NCBI GenBank assembly: GCA_900708905.1
Contig: CAADRB010000020.1
Location: 1,387,411 to 1,451,410, forward strand
DNA: 64,000 bases
Reading direction: 5' to 3'
Source: Hymenolepis diminuta
Taxonomy: Eukaryota; Platyhelminthes; Cestoda; Cyclophyllidea; Hymenolepididae
Below the pieces are notes generated by a model. It searched no databases. It had not been told where the DNA came from and was given only the letters and a program-made list of their open reading frames with translations. Made by a program: the position numbers and the translations under genes. Below, piece by piece: positions 1-13,400 of the stretch (position 1 is the stretch's first letter; each line of letters opens with the position of its first letter).

Positions 1-42
1 GGAGGGGAGGGGATATAATTGGGCTGGCTTAAACGTTGATGG

Positions 43-656
43 TCACTGAATCCTTAGTACCGTAGCGATCGAGGATGAGGCACTTGGATTTGTATTCCTA
101 CTGGGTGGGTATTGGACAGACAGATCTGAAGTGATCTTTAAAATACACAGCATGCAACAGGGATCGATACTGTCTTTTTCTTTGGTGTAGATGATCATTT
201 CACAGGGTGTTCTAGCCTCGGAAGTCTCCAAAATTGCCATAACTCCACCAAATTGAATAAAATACATTAGATTAAACAAATTTTTCCGTTTTTCACGATA
301 TTTCACTTAGCTCAAATGATACCTTCCACCCAATGTGCCATTTGACCGATGATCACGCACGTAAACGTACCTGTTGTACGAGTCTTCCTGAGACATGAAA
401 ATAAACTGGAGATATTGAATTCTTTTGGAAGTAGAGTATCGTGAATCGTCTTGGGTTTGCGTCCCATGAGAGTTTCGACAGGGTTACGGTCATTGAACGC
501 TGGATGTGACATCGTTCGATACATTAAAAGATCCGCGTCAAGAATCTCTACTGTCGTCCCCTCTTCACATGATTTCTGAGCTGTCCGCATGAGAAAGTTT
601 TCGAATCGCTCTGCAAATATGCTTACTAATAGTGTATAATTAACGCTACGCTGCAT
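43..656 (-). pseudogene. Decayed Ty3/gypsy retrotransposon Pol fragment (C-terminal integrase)
   Basis: The open stretch 656-312 on the minus strand reads as the end of a gypsy-type integrase. It keeps the AERF block, a YRTMSHP block (usually a YRSTPH-like sequence) and, shortly after, PVETLMGRKPKT, which matches the conserved P.E.L.GRK.RT block just before the C-terminal region. A short HWVEG block near 323 resembles the next conserved segment. The frame is then lost, and 306-43 continues open without a clear match. No RNase H, reverse transcriptase or LTR is seen around it, and the element may continue left of the window. Integrases of this family insert retroelement DNA; this piece cannot be functional. 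The family call rests on motif recognition only. Confidence 0.6.
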
Positions 657-760
657 AAATATTGATCAGTGATTGGCTAGGAGGCCTCTTCACGCATGCT
701 GGCGCTTGCATAATACACAGTCCGTAGTATGACAGCACTTTCTAGAATGCTAGCTTTGGA
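651..760. repeat. Dispersed repeat 'x', copy 1 (left edge)
   Basis: The stretch beginning TACGCTGC and running through TTGATCA-TGATT-GCT-GGAGGCC and GCGCTTG shares an ordered series of short blocks with 6045-6190. The copies are clearly diverged by substitutions and small indels. The repeat directly abuts the upstream side of the minus-strand integrase fragment, so it may belong to the same retroelement. Confidence 0.55.
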
Positions 761-888
761 TGCATTGTAAACTCTGCAGTTTGTGACGCTGAAGTAATTC
801 TTCTCTTCAGCACTGTGATTTTCTCTCTCTTCAACATATTTGATGATTCTTCTCCTCCTCTGACAACTTTCACCATTTCTTTTTTTCT

Positions 889-1155
889 ATGCTGAAATCA
901 CTCATTTTTTTCTCTCCTCAGCCTCAAGATGTGAATGCTGTGGCCAATCCCCTCACTTTTTCTGCCTTCGATCGGAACCCAAATTTTCGGTTCCGACAAC
1001 TGAAAAACAGCTTCGAACTATACGGCATAATCAGACATAAAATCATGTTCTCAGGAGGAATGTCTAAAACATCTACTCTCAAAAGTCTAACTAAAAGATT
1101 TTACTCCTTTTCAGCGAAATCTCTTCAAATTAATAAATTTTCCAATTGTGGTTGA
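889..1155 (+). pseudogene. Possible gag-like retroelement fragment
   Basis: An 88-residue open frame on the plus strand contains a run F-DRNPNFRFRQLKNSFELYGI that resembles the N-terminal gag pattern of Ty3/gypsy-like elements (F..nP.lWF.QlE.qF.l.gI). It has no start context, no zinc knuckle and no partner domain, and lies about 230 bp from the minus-strand integrase fragment in the opposite orientation. It could equally be a chance open frame. The resemblance is weak and based on a few spaced residues. Confidence 0.25.
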
Positions 1156-2039
1156 ATAAAGGAAGATTAACGAATTTCTTCCTTGAACTTTGATAGAAAA
1201 TCTTAGAATTATTTGTTTTTGTTGATGTTTTACTGTGTTTATTCCTTTCAAATCTCGAATCGATAGTCTAAAAATTTAGCTTTTGGTAATTTTTAAAATC
1301 GAATTTTCGATACCCGCATACCTTTTTGTCCAATAAATTTAAGGTAACTGCTGGCTGTTGATAGTAAGAGTCTTGTAACCTACAAGTTGACTTCATTTAA
1401 TATCGCAAGGACAACAACGCTCATTTATTAATTAAATTTAAATTAAACAAAGTTTTATTATTTATTCAATTGGTTAGAATAGTTGACTTACTTTGAGCGA
1501 ACACAGATTACGGAGCTCTGCTAACTTAGAACGTATTGCTCTCTTGTTTTTTGTTAAAACTGCAGACTAGTAAATATTAGATTACATCATTGACCTTCTC
1601 AGCGAGTCGAAGAAAAATTAAATCAAGCAGCAGGAATGCAATTCTTGATCAAAATGTATCGGTCAAAATACACTGAGCATTGTAGGCAAGCACTTGGCGT
1701 AATCCGTGGAACAAATCCTGAAATTTAAATTTTGAAACATGAAACACCTATTTATTAAACATTGTAAAAATCGATTCCAAAAATCAAGTTAAGAGAGACA
1801 TCTTGATAGCTGACTTTTTCGGCATCCATTTCCATCACATCCCCTTTGTCATTTACTGAACCCTTTTTATTCGATGTCAGTTGCTTCTACAGCTAAAAAT
1901 TGTAAATTTTTTGCATTACTGGAGGATTAATAATTATATTTAATTCCATTAATATTTCTTATAAACACCAAAAGGACCTATTAAACGCAGTCTGAGAATC
2001 ATTTATTCATCATTATTAACCAGCCAGTTAATAAACACT

Positions 2040-2235
2040 ACATATCGGGACAAGAAATCGATCATTAACCCAGGTGATGAATCACCTTATTTGGATCGTG
2101 GAACGTGATCTGCTCACTGAGTAAATATTATACAACCTAGATTGAAAAGTCATATGAAGTAAAACTCCTTTATACATTGACTTTACTCTTGACAACCCTT
2201 ATTGGACTTTACTGTTGTCCGGTTTCGATTAATTT
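2040..2235. repeat. Dispersed repeat 'y', copy 1
   Basis: This stretch shares ordered blocks with 18735-18930, including a GACAAGAA block, GGAACG-GA-CT followed by GAGTAAAT, and the well preserved CTTATTGGACTTTACT, then CCG and TTTCGATTAATTTT-like sequence. It is diverged and contains no open frame. The preserved 16-mer makes chance unlikely. Confidence 0.55.
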
Positions 2236-5221
2236 TCTACAATAAAAATTGAAAAAATATAACGTTTTGTGTTATATCGGTTATCTGATAAAAATGTTTT
2301 GATGGATGAAATGTTAAAGGTCAAATAATTGTACTTAGAAGATCAAATTAAACCGTTTATTATCTAAACAAAATTGAAAGTACTTTTTATACTATCCATA
2401 TTGATGAGCACCAGATTCAAATGAATACAAGAGGTTATTTAATCGTTGTATTGTTTTTGATGATCGAGTTCCCAAGAATCAGGAATCTACTGAATCGATC
2501 GTCTATAATCTTACTATTTAAATGAGTGGATATACGCATTAATGTATTAAATTTTAGGACTGGTTGGACGGGGTTCCATCATAGAAGCTTAGAAATGTCT
2601 AAAATCAAATTAGGAATATTTTAATAAATAATAAAGTTTGCACTAAAGTATAGAGCATTATTTTATGTAATATTGTCCGGTGTTTGATAAGATTAATCAT
2701 ATCATTTTTTTCCTTTCCCCAGTATAGCCTCCAAAAATAAATTACTATTGTTTGTATTGATGAAACAAAAAATGGTGACCACATTTTGAATGGATACACT
2801 TTAAGAATCTTGCACTTGCAAGCTTTGCGATCTCATTAAGAGCAATACAGACGGCGGCTAACCTGAATTTGAGGAGTCATCTTGAAGCTAATTTTATGAG
2901 AAAATCGCATTCCACCAAATTTATTTCACAAAATTTATCATTACTGCTGGCCATCCACACCACCAGCTTTGCAATCTGTCCTTGAAAATTCCGACCTGCA
3001 TTTTGACGACTGTATCACCGATGCCGCATTTACATAAGGAATTAATTTGTTTATGGTGCATTTTTTGCTTGTCATGACTGACTAAGATGACAGGATATCC
3101 CCATTGGTTGGAAATTGGTTGAAATCAACTCTTTATCTTAAGAAATGTAGTAATTAAACTGGCGAAGGTTGTATAAGAGATTTCCTGCGTAATCATTATG
3201 TCTTATGAGTGGTAAGGATATTTCTCTCCATAGAAAATGGTGCCGAATGTAATGTCAGTCAAGTATTATCATAACATGATTGGGCATTTTTTTCATGTTT
3301 CGTACTTACTTCCTTTCATCCTATTTAGGTTTTAGAGTATTTGTACCTCATAGTAAAATGTCATTTTAGTGGCGTAAACCTATATTAAAATGTTGAATTT
3401 CATTAAAATTCTATCTTATTTAATTATACCTTTAGTAAAATATATTTTTCAATTGATTAATAAAAATGATTAGTTAGGAGTTAGAGGTTATGTTGAAAGT
3501 AAGCATTTGATATTGAGATGTTCAGCTTTAACTAGTGTATTTGTCCGAATGAAGAAGGAACTGAAAAACGAAAGTAAGTTTTTCTCTGGAGTTCGGGTAG
3601 TAATCTAGCAGAGCCAACAATCTAGAAAACTCGGTAATATAGCAACTTAACACAGAAGCTAACAACCCACGGCAGATAAGAAGACATGTTATAGTCAACA
3701 TGAGTGTATTAACGAAAATCCCTCTCAATCGGTATCGGCTTAAACAAACAAGAATAATTATCAAGTGTCTTTTATCGGTGGGGAAATAAAGAAAGAAAAT
3801 ACATTTTTGTTCATAGAAGAAATATTGGGAACAGGGGAAAATAATTATCATTTCTTCTAACAAGTTGATACTAAGTTTCCAAGACGATCTTTATAACGGT
3901 CAATAAAAGTGTTCACGTTTATTATTGAATAAGCCAAGAAGTTGTAAAATGAAAAGTGAATCCTGAAATTAGATTAGTATCAACTTGCATTGTACCATTT
4001 CTGAACAAAAAACATAAGCCAAACATCGAGAAATAAGATATGGTACTTTATTCAGTGCCTCTGGCCTCAAGTAGTCAAACAGTTACTTTTGAAGCCTCTA
4101 AATTTAAGCACATTTCTTAATGTATGCATTTAATATCCACCATATACATTAAACTAATGTTTACGATGTAATATAATTGAAATGGGTGGTTGAAAATTTT
4201 GTTAAATGCAGTGAATTAATGTAACTGATTCATAATTTGTATTCACACAGCTCCATATTTAAAAAAGTGATTTCCGTTATATCAAAATGAAGAAGATCGA
4301 ATAACATTTCGTTTTTTGATTTTACAAAACTGTAGTGTACATAATGAATAAGAAGGATGATATTTGTCAGGAGGACTATAAATTTTAACTGAATTTTAAA
4401 CAAAAAGGGTACAACTCATTATTACTGACAGGTGCATATCGATCAAAACTTTCAGATGAGTGATATTCGATAGACAAAATGAGAGGATTAGTTCAAATAA
4501 AAGTAGGTAAAAGGCTAAATTCAGCCTGTCGTGGCCCTATACTCGGGTTAAAACTAATAGAAACTAACTAGAAAATAGATGATCCATATCCGAACTTGTA
4601 ATATTCCATAGAACGCTCATTTTAACTTAAGATCGCACAGCCTTTTTATTGGCTGCTCATCAGATGAACAAAGAGCGCGAAAAATGTCAACTCCACGTTA
4701 ATTTGACTTTTTTTATCACAAACCCGTATTTACTCACTCAGCACTGCCATTCGTTCCTTTAACTTCCAGTTTCCAGCTGTCTTCCTCAGTTATCCACTTT
4801 TTCTAATTCATTCTTCTGATCCGATATTTATTTGGCCCAAATTAACTCTTGATCTTCTCATTGTGGATGTTTCCTGTTATTTTCTGTTAACCTTTAGGAT
4901 AATTATTACTTCTGTGAGTGGATATCTGGCGTGATTTGGCAGGGCTTCTAAAGTAGCTCTACTGACGGAAATGGTGCTACTAAAGGGAAAACACTATTTT
5001 CCAAACGATATTCTTTATTTCATCCAGGCTATTATTAAGATCAGTGTTTTCAAATAATGGGTCCTAAGAAACGCTTCCTCAACGAGCCATACCAATTTAG
5101 GCTATATATCTGTTAGAACTAACTTCCTTCCTAAGGCTAACAGGAAACAACAGTCTTTAACAAGTGAGAACGCCAAGAGTTAAATAGGATGACAGCTTTA
5201 ATGGACAACGGATGTGAATGA

Positions 5222-5283
5222 GAGGGAAAATGAAATAGGAACGGAAAGAAGGAAATGGGAAGAAAGAGAAAACCGTCAGTATT
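5222..5283 (+). other. Purine-rich tract
   Basis: About 60 bases are almost entirely A and G on the plus strand (GAGGGAAAATGAAATAGG, then GGAAAGAAGGAAATGGGAAG and so on), in an otherwise AT-rich mixed context. Such tracts occur as polypurine primers just inside the 3' LTR of retroelements, and also as simple low-complexity sequence. No LTR could be recognised immediately after it. Confidence 0.4.
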
Positions 5284-6044
5284 GAGAGGGGACAACCTGA
5301 ATTGTGAAGGACAGTCAAAATGAGCAGCAGTGAAGCGTTTAATTAATTTTGTCTCCTTTATTCATTGTCTTATAACTGAGAGTTAGAGCAAAATCAGAAT
5401 TCGCGCATCAGATAGGGAAACTGAGTAGGTCCATGCTGTCACAGTGTGCAGGTAATACAGACCATTTGATAATAATAGTTCGTTAGATGAGCTTTAATTG
5501 AACTGCGATTGATTTCTCGAAAACATCCTTAGAAGTAGGGCAATTCTGCACTTAACTTTGACTGCTTTGGGACTATTTATGAAAAATTTAGAAATCTATG
5601 TGAGCTTAACTGATTCAGTAAATACCCCGTATCTTTAGATAAATATCATGCAAAAACAGTACTTAAGGAAGAAAAATAGATAATTAAAGGTAAGAAAATT
5701 TGCAAATTGGCAAATTTTCACAGGTAATTTATACGAATATCTTTTTACACTTACGTATATATTGAAAATAATTAGTCGTTTTTATTATTATGGAATTGCC
5801 GACTCTATATGTGTAAATGCTAACTAAAGTTTGTAGCGGATGCTACACAAATAAGCCGTTTTGCTGAATCTCAGTAATACTCTTAGACAATCTAAATACA
5901 CTCTAGCAGAGTCGTCTAGTAAAAGGTTGTCCTCAAAATTAGCTTGGCTATGTTCAACGTATCAAGAACAAAGAAGATATTGAGTCGGGAGAGTTTATTG
6001 CTCCTATAGCTCGCTGTCAAAAGCTTTGTCATTAAATAAAATCA

Positions 6045-6190
6045 ACTCTACGCTGCAGGGACATTGATCATTGATTAGCTGGGAAGGCCTCCGCATGTAC
6101 GTTTGCGCTTGTTTGTTATGCCCTCAGTAACACACCGCACTTTCCAGAATGTTCTGGGCGCGTGAGGTTTCCCGTATCAGCCCGTATCGT
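6045..6190. repeat. Dispersed repeat 'x', copy 2
   Basis: Diverged second copy of the repeat at 651-760, in the same orientation. Shared blocks include CTACGCTGCA, TTGATCA, TGATTAGCTGGGA, AGGCCTC, GCGCTTG, GCACTTTC and AGAATG in the same order. No open frame of interest lies in it. Confidence 0.55.
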
Positions 6191-6689
6191 GAACTCCACG
6201 AACTTCATTGAGACGATTCCATAAATATTGGGTTTATCCATTGGTCGGTGAATGCTAGGAAGTTGAATCAAAAAAGTTCGGTAGAATCCATGAAATTCTG
6301 TGAACGCAATTTGTCTTCCGAGTACTGAGGTTTTTCTGTTTCTGTTCCTTCCCTATTTTACCTTGGAATAAAGTTTCTAAATGCTCGGAAGTTCAACCTT
6401 TGCCTATATGTCTCAATCTACATAAGCGTGTTTATTTTCTCAATGAAAAGAATTTAGTAATTTGGTAATCCGAGCAGTTGAACGGGACGTCAGTGTTTGT
6501 GGAAATATTCCCTTAAAACACTCCTACAATAGTAGTATCTGGACGGGAAATAAAATCAGCGAATTTAATTCAAAAACGGGAGTTGAATTAATTAGCTTTT
6601 ATATTCCAAAAAACGAGCAAGAGAACGGGAATAATTTTTTTTGTTTCATTTAAGAAAAATGCTTCGTTAAAAATACAATTTGGATGTAG

Positions 6690-7610
6690 CCTTCAATATA
6701 GTAATTACCGAGGAGATGAATGAGGTAAACTAGGGCATTTCGGTCTTAAGATCAAGATTTCTACAAAACTCCAACCGCGGTTAGGGTCTCTTTGTTTTAT
6801 AATATTCATTCAGTGAGGAATTTTGAGAGCGTTCGGGTGGAACTTAGCTCTCAGGAGCAAAGAATTGCCTTTAATTTCATTTTCTTTATCTCGTCTGATT
6901 GAAGAAGGAGAAGAAAGCGTACACTCTAATCTGTGAGATTTAGAAAGATGGGCGGCAGCGCCACTTCTACCTATTGTGTTACAGAGTCGTTAATTGGTCT
7001 TAGCTAACAGGAGGCTTTCCTACCGGTGGCACCAAATATACGGATGAGAAAAGAGATACTATCTAGCATGTGCACAAATATGAATTTATTAACGCAGGTC
7101 GAGGGATCATTATTATAAAGGGAATTGTAACGCAAACCAAAGAAAGATGTGCGGTTCCAACACTAGGATTCTGGACGTAGATTTTCTCAACCAGGTAATA
7201 TAACTATCGACTCTGATGGGGTGTTCGTATATACTCACACGATTGTAACTTATGTCATAAGGTACATACATGCGATTTAGTCAAAACATGTTCATACAGC
7301 TCCTAATAAGTTACAAGATAAAGGGATGAACGAGGATTCCGATTAATCTCGGCCACACAGGGGAATCAAAACAGTATTGAAATGAATCGGTGATATAGAC
7401 AACGAATCAACGATCAGATAGTGGAGAAGACAGTCCAGTGGCTGTTAATAATTTATTTGCATTATCTCTCCCTTCATTTTGTCATATCAGGTTCAATTGG
7501 TCTAAGATGGGTCATAATAGCGCATTTATCTCATTTAGCATCGGGAAGCGCTGATCGAATTTCAGTGCAATAGTACGTAGAGCCATTGCTCTTAGTTCAG
7601 ATATTGTCTT
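6690..7610. repeat. Dispersed repeat 'z', copy 1 (about 0.9 kb)
   Basis: This stretch aligns block by block with 19815-20640 in the same orientation. Examples are CGAGGAGA near 6708 and 19832; GATTAGGG-like then TTTTGAGAGNGTTCGGNTGGA near 6822 and 19942; AGAAGAAAGCGT near 6911 and 20061; AGGGATGAA near 7321 and 20396; and a TTTATTTRC block near 7451. The copies are strongly diverged with several indels. No coding capacity was seen in either copy, so the class of element is unknown. Confidence 0.6.
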
Positions 7611-10441
7611 GCAAATTTGCATTGCAGACTTCTCACTGATAGTGTGATGGAGATATAAATATTTATTTCAAATAAACTTTGGAGGTGCTCTGTGAAATTT
7701 TAAATTAATTTTTATTTCATAAATCAGTATTGTTTAATATGAATAGTTGCAAAATCCTGTAAATAATTCTGCTAAACCAAATCCAGTCTATCATGCTGGG
7801 TTACGTAATGCGAGTTTAAATTTTTATTAAAACATTGCGTTTAGAAAGAAAATTTATTTTGTAGCTGCTCACTCATGGCTGGGAAAAATTGACCGAAGTA
7901 CCCCATTACATAAATGAAGCAGTTCTGAAGTAAAACGCAAACAAGAAAAAACCTTCCGGGCTTCTCGAATACAATAAAGGTGCAATTTTACATAAAATAT
8001 CTGGAGTTATTCATCAGCAGACTGAAGGTAAAGAAGGTTATAAGAGAAACAAATTAATATTATTGTAGCTCGAGATATACAATTCATACTATTGACGAAG
8101 GTCAAAAGGGAGTATTATGTGGTGTCCAAACCTAAAAGACTTAATATTACAGATTTTTCATAAGGAGATTATTTCACCTCATTTTAATTCAAGTAACTTA
8201 CTAGAAACATCATCATGGACTAATAACCGCATACTCACGAGAGCCAGATCCATTATCAGTTAAAATTGTCCTTGATTTGCGGGTCAGCGATGAGATCTTT
8301 ATCCTTTAAACTATTATTACTTTGTTGTTAACACAATCCAAAAGGATTAGTTCACAAGTGTACCTACTACAAAGGTATTCAATCTTTTTACCAGTTAAAG
8401 CGGTTCTGGAGTGGAATTTTAGTCATCCTTGACTATCGGTCATCAGCTTAATACTGTAGAAATGTCAGCTAGTGCAAGAAGGTATAGTATAAATTCAGTG
8501 TGTGTACAATTTTGTGAGTTTGAATAATGCTCATATATTTATATACGAGATGTGCGAATCTACTGGTCTTCTCTAATAAAAATCTATTTTCTTCCTTTCT
8601 TTTATTGTGGCGAATACTACTAATTTGAATAAATGCTTAATCACTAAACGTGTCTAGTGAAAACTTAAATAATATTAGGTGCTTAAGAAACGGGATTCAG
8701 GATAGTACATATTATTCACCGTATTTGATTCCGGTATGTCAAAAATTAACTTGATTTAGCTTTTAAAACCAATTGATGGCATTATTTTTAAGTTTAGACA
8801 ATTGCACATATCTGATTTATTTTTATTAACGTGTAATGTATCAAAATGATAAGCGCCCAAAACTTACAAAACTGTTACCGAAACTTTCAAATCCTATAGA
8901 AATAATATCTACTTAACTTAAACAAGTAGAAACAAGTTTCTATTTTAATTATGGACTTCTTTAATGAACTGTTGTAACAAAATTTTTGCAAAGGAATCAG
9001 AATATGAAAACCTTACACTAAGAAATGTATATTTTTCTTGATATTTAGGTATAGTTTGATAGTATTTCTAGCCAATAATCAGAAGTATGTAATTTCAGTA
9101 AACAATCTCATTTTAATCTCTATCAATCCTCACGCCAGCAACAAGGTAGGAAGAAGGCGGTTGTGACGAGCAGTTTTATTGGAGGAAAAATTTGAATTTG
9201 GATAAAGTAGCCTGTAGGCGCTAAGCATTTTGTTTTTTAAATAGAGATATTGGAGTTCGGGTTCAAGTGATGCTACATGTGTCTATGGGTGTAATTAAAT
9301 GTTTCTTAGGGTAACATGCTGGTGGACAATGAGGTTCACCGTGATGACTGTCATATAGAGTGAAGATCATTCTGGGTCCCTATAAGTTTTGTTTAAGCAC
9401 TCCGTAGGTAAATAAACTACACGTGAGAGCATGATAAAAATGCAGAAAATTCTGAAGTCACACCGTGGAACCAAGCACTTCAAACTCTGGAGAGAGTAGG
9501 TTGAAGCATTTTCCTAAGGCTGCAGAAGACAGAAAACTCAACCTTAAAGAAGAGTTATTAACTTTTATCACTGCAAAAGTGTTGGTCGTAGTTATCAGTT
9601 ATGAAGATGATGTAAATAAGTCAACCATTGAATCCTAGGGTATAAATAGAAGTCAGAGCGACAGAAAAAATGTTGTATTAAATACTGAGATCTTTGCTAG
9701 CAGAAGCACAATAAAAGGATAGATTCCAATACGTCAATGGGTTACGTGTGTGCAAAAATCCATTTATTTTGGTGAGTTTCGAAAGAGTTATGCGATCCAA
9801 AAAATCGCTAATAATAAGATTAAAGCGATCTTAGTAAAAATACTCCAATTCAGCCAAATAGGAGTTCCTTAACTCTTGTTTTCATCATATACACTTGCCG
9901 GATTAAATTGTCTAAAATTAATTCCATGAAATGAAGATCCACCGCATATTTTCGTGAGTGCAGATGTATGAATATTCATAAACGATATTAACAAAATTCT
10001 TGATCAGTATCATAAGAATTGAAAATATAAAAACAAAAGTATTGACTGCTTATTCAGATATACAGAGGTCTAGACAATTTGAACTGAATAAAAATTATTG
10101 AAACTAAATCGACTTCCACCCTGATAATTATCAAAAGCTTTCAAGTGTGATTTTTCCTGTTCATAAAAATTACTCATTCAAAATCTATACTCAGTGAATG
10201 AAAATATTGAAAAATATACTAGATAGTTACATGTCCTTGCTATACATTATATACAGTATTTCTCATAAAATATAATCAAATAAATTATTTTTTGTTGGTT
10301 TTTTTAGCCATTTTTATTATTTAGACCAAGGTTAAATTATAATCTTGACTTATTTAAATGGAATATTTAAATGCAGTTTTCAAGGCCGTCACACGTATGA
10401 ATATTAGTGAAAGTTGTGATTATTATTAATTTTGAGGAGTT

Positions 10442-13400
10442 ATGTCGATACCAATATGGGGAGTTATGTGCGTAATTGGTGGTTTTCTATACCACTTGGC
10501 TCTTGGCTACTTTTACACCGTGGGTACGTAGTAAATTGTATCAGCTTCATTTGTTGCAGGCAATATGAATCCCTACGTTCAGGATTATATGAACATTAGT
10601 TCTGGTCAAACAACATGGTTTTCATCAACAATTTTAGCCTGTCAGGCAGTCTTTATGCCTCTTGGAGGGTTTATTGCTTCAAAAATTAGTTACAGATGGG
10701 TTCTTCTCGCTGGGATGCTTTTTAGCTCGTAATTATACCTTTTGTTTATCATCTATACGTTAATTTACAAATACAATATTTAAATTTACCTTTTATTGTA
10801 GAGGTGGAATTTTGTTGACAAGTCTAACTGTTCAGCACGGTCTTGGTCCATACATTGCAACTTATTGTATTTGTTTCGGAATTGGTATGGGTCTACCTTA
10901 TTCTGTCATCTTTTCAATCGCATCGTCAGTAGGTTTTAACTTTTTAAAGATTTTTAAAAATCTTTTACGGTATTAAGCAATATTTTGTGTACTTTAGTGG
11001 TTTCCTAATAGCCGAGCAACAGTTGTTGGTATTATTGCATCAGGGTTCGGACTCGGCGCCTTGATTTTCATACCTATTCAAAAGGAAATCATTTATTCTA
11101 ATAATTTGGATAACATTCCCAAAGCATTTCTGATTCTCGGAGGTATCGTTTTAGGACTTGAAATAATTGGAACACTTCTACTTAGAGAGAGACCGATGGT
11201 GAATTTTGTCGTATAAAAATATTAGTTGTTGTATTTCATAATTATAAGAACATTTTTTTCATTCAGGAGAAAAATATCGACTTTGATAATGTTACGTGAG
11301 TTATTTGAAAGTATCCTGTCCATTAGATAAATTTTATTCTCCGATTTAATAATTGTTTAATATTTGTAGTGATGGAGATATGACAATGAAACATTTCAGT
11401 GAGGAAAAGGAAGAGATGTACCTATTTTGCTATTTAATTCTCTTTAAAATTTATTTTCTATATATCATTCTTTTGTTTTTTAGAAGTACTGCAAATAGGC
11501 CCAGAAGCTATACAGTCAAGCAAGCTCTACAATCGATTGACTTCTACATTCTCTGGTTCATAGTTTTCTTGGATATCATTCCAGTTGTGCTTCTAACATC
11601 TACGTACAAGGTATAACTTTAAACCCCCCTTTAACTGGTTTTAAATTACTTATTTTCCTTTTAGATATTTGGTCTCGATATTGGCTACGAAGAGAATTTC
11701 TTAACGCCAATAGCTACCTGTACTTCAGTATTTAATTGTCTTGGTCGAGTGTTCTGGGGTTTCATGGTCGACAAATTCTCTTTAAAGGTTAGATCTTTAC
11801 AAATTCATGATTCATTTCGTTTAACTGTTATGACATCTTACCTGTCGGTCTGATTATTTAGTGTCCAATGATGACTTTCCTTTTCATTTGGGCTGCTGTT
11901 TTCTTCTCCTTTCCTTATGTCGGAAATGGATCAAAGGCAGTTGGACAACCTCTATATGCCATCTTTACTTTCATTCTCTTCTTCTCCCTCTCGGCTCACT
12001 TTGTCATTATACCAACTGCATGCAATCGCATTTTTGGTCCCCAAAATATGGCTACTATCTATGGGATCATCTACTTTGCTACCGTGAGTTGAAATATTTC
12101 ACATTAGTTATCATTTCTTAAAATATTTATTCAAGGACCATATTTTCCATATTGGTGTTGAGACGGTTTAAGAAAACCGGATATTTTCATTGGCTCAAGA
12201 AAAATACAAATGGTGGTTTATAATAAAACGTCATTCAGCTAACCAATTACGTCTATGACGCGCTGAATCATCGGAGGATTTCGACTGCTTGTAAATGTTG
12301 TACGCTGCGACTAATTGGAACGTACAATGAGTCATCACATTTGCCCAGACCGCAGATTGAAACTAGCTACAAGGTTTACAGGAGATTATTTCCCTCTTTG
12401 ATTTAATTATCTAAATGAGAATACTTTGGTTTTTCGTCCACGTCGTCACAGTATTGTTTTTATTTCTATAGGACTCGAGCTTCCCAGCTGGCATGTCCAG
12501 AAGGATGTCTCCCTTTTTTCCTTAACTATCCTGTTTCATTTAAAAGTACACCTGCACTTACGCCCTCTCATTCCATTAAATCCTAATCTTGATTTTACAA
12601 CACACTTCGTCCACCCACAATTCTTAGTGTTGTACATTTTGGAACTGCTGTTTGGTGTTAGCTATTAGCTTTAATTTCTAAAAATTGGTGACCTCGGTTC
12701 CTGTTAAACCAACCACTGTGATAATCAAAGAAGAGCTAGTTGATATTAGCTAGTATGTTCTAGTAAATTATTATTTCTATATAACTTCATTATTATTCAT
12801 TTTAAGCAGTAGTTTTGTAACGGCCAACTACCATAACAATAAGATTGGTTAGCCGTTTAATGGCGTATTTTGTAATGACATGGGGAATTAAAAAGAGAAA
12901 CTACTTTTAACCGACATCTTTAGTTAGGGTTAATGTTAACGAAAATTTTTCCATGGAATTCCGTTATAACCATATTAGCTTCCATAAATAGCGACAGATT
13001 CCAGAACTCAATAATGACGTGGAATTAACGTAATTCTAGGCTTTTCTCCAAAATTGAACTCTACAGTTGAGTAAGTTTTGATAATATGCAAATTTTGTGA
13101 AAAATCAACAATAAATCATAAATTTTATTTTCTTGGACGGAAATTATTCATTTTTATCCAACAACTTCAATATCCTATTGTCATAATCTTTCTCTCCTGA
13201 ATCTCGTCCAGCATCTTTGAGACCTTAGATCATCCAAACTTCTACATGTTTTACCATCTAAGATTTCCTAGAAACTTTAACAAATATTGACTAGTGGATA
13301 CTCTTCTATATTGAGTCCCTTTTCCATACCGTTTCTCTTCTGAATAGTTGGTATCACTCAGCTTTTAATCCATCGCCATCAAACTCACTTAAGAAAACTG

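Larger units (their letters stand above)
1156..10441. other. Gene-poor intergenic stretch with decayed repeats
   Basis: No exon set with splice sites and recognisable protein similarity was found on either strand. Open frames here (for example 3528-3863 minus and 6462-6653 plus) are short, AT-biased and match nothing I recognise. The stretch holds copies of three dispersed repeats (2040-2235, 6045-6190, 6690-7610) and a purine-rich tract (5222-5283). No tRNA- or rRNA-like sequence was noticed. The promoter of the transporter at 10442 should lie at its right end, but no specific site could be assigned. Confidence 0.5.
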
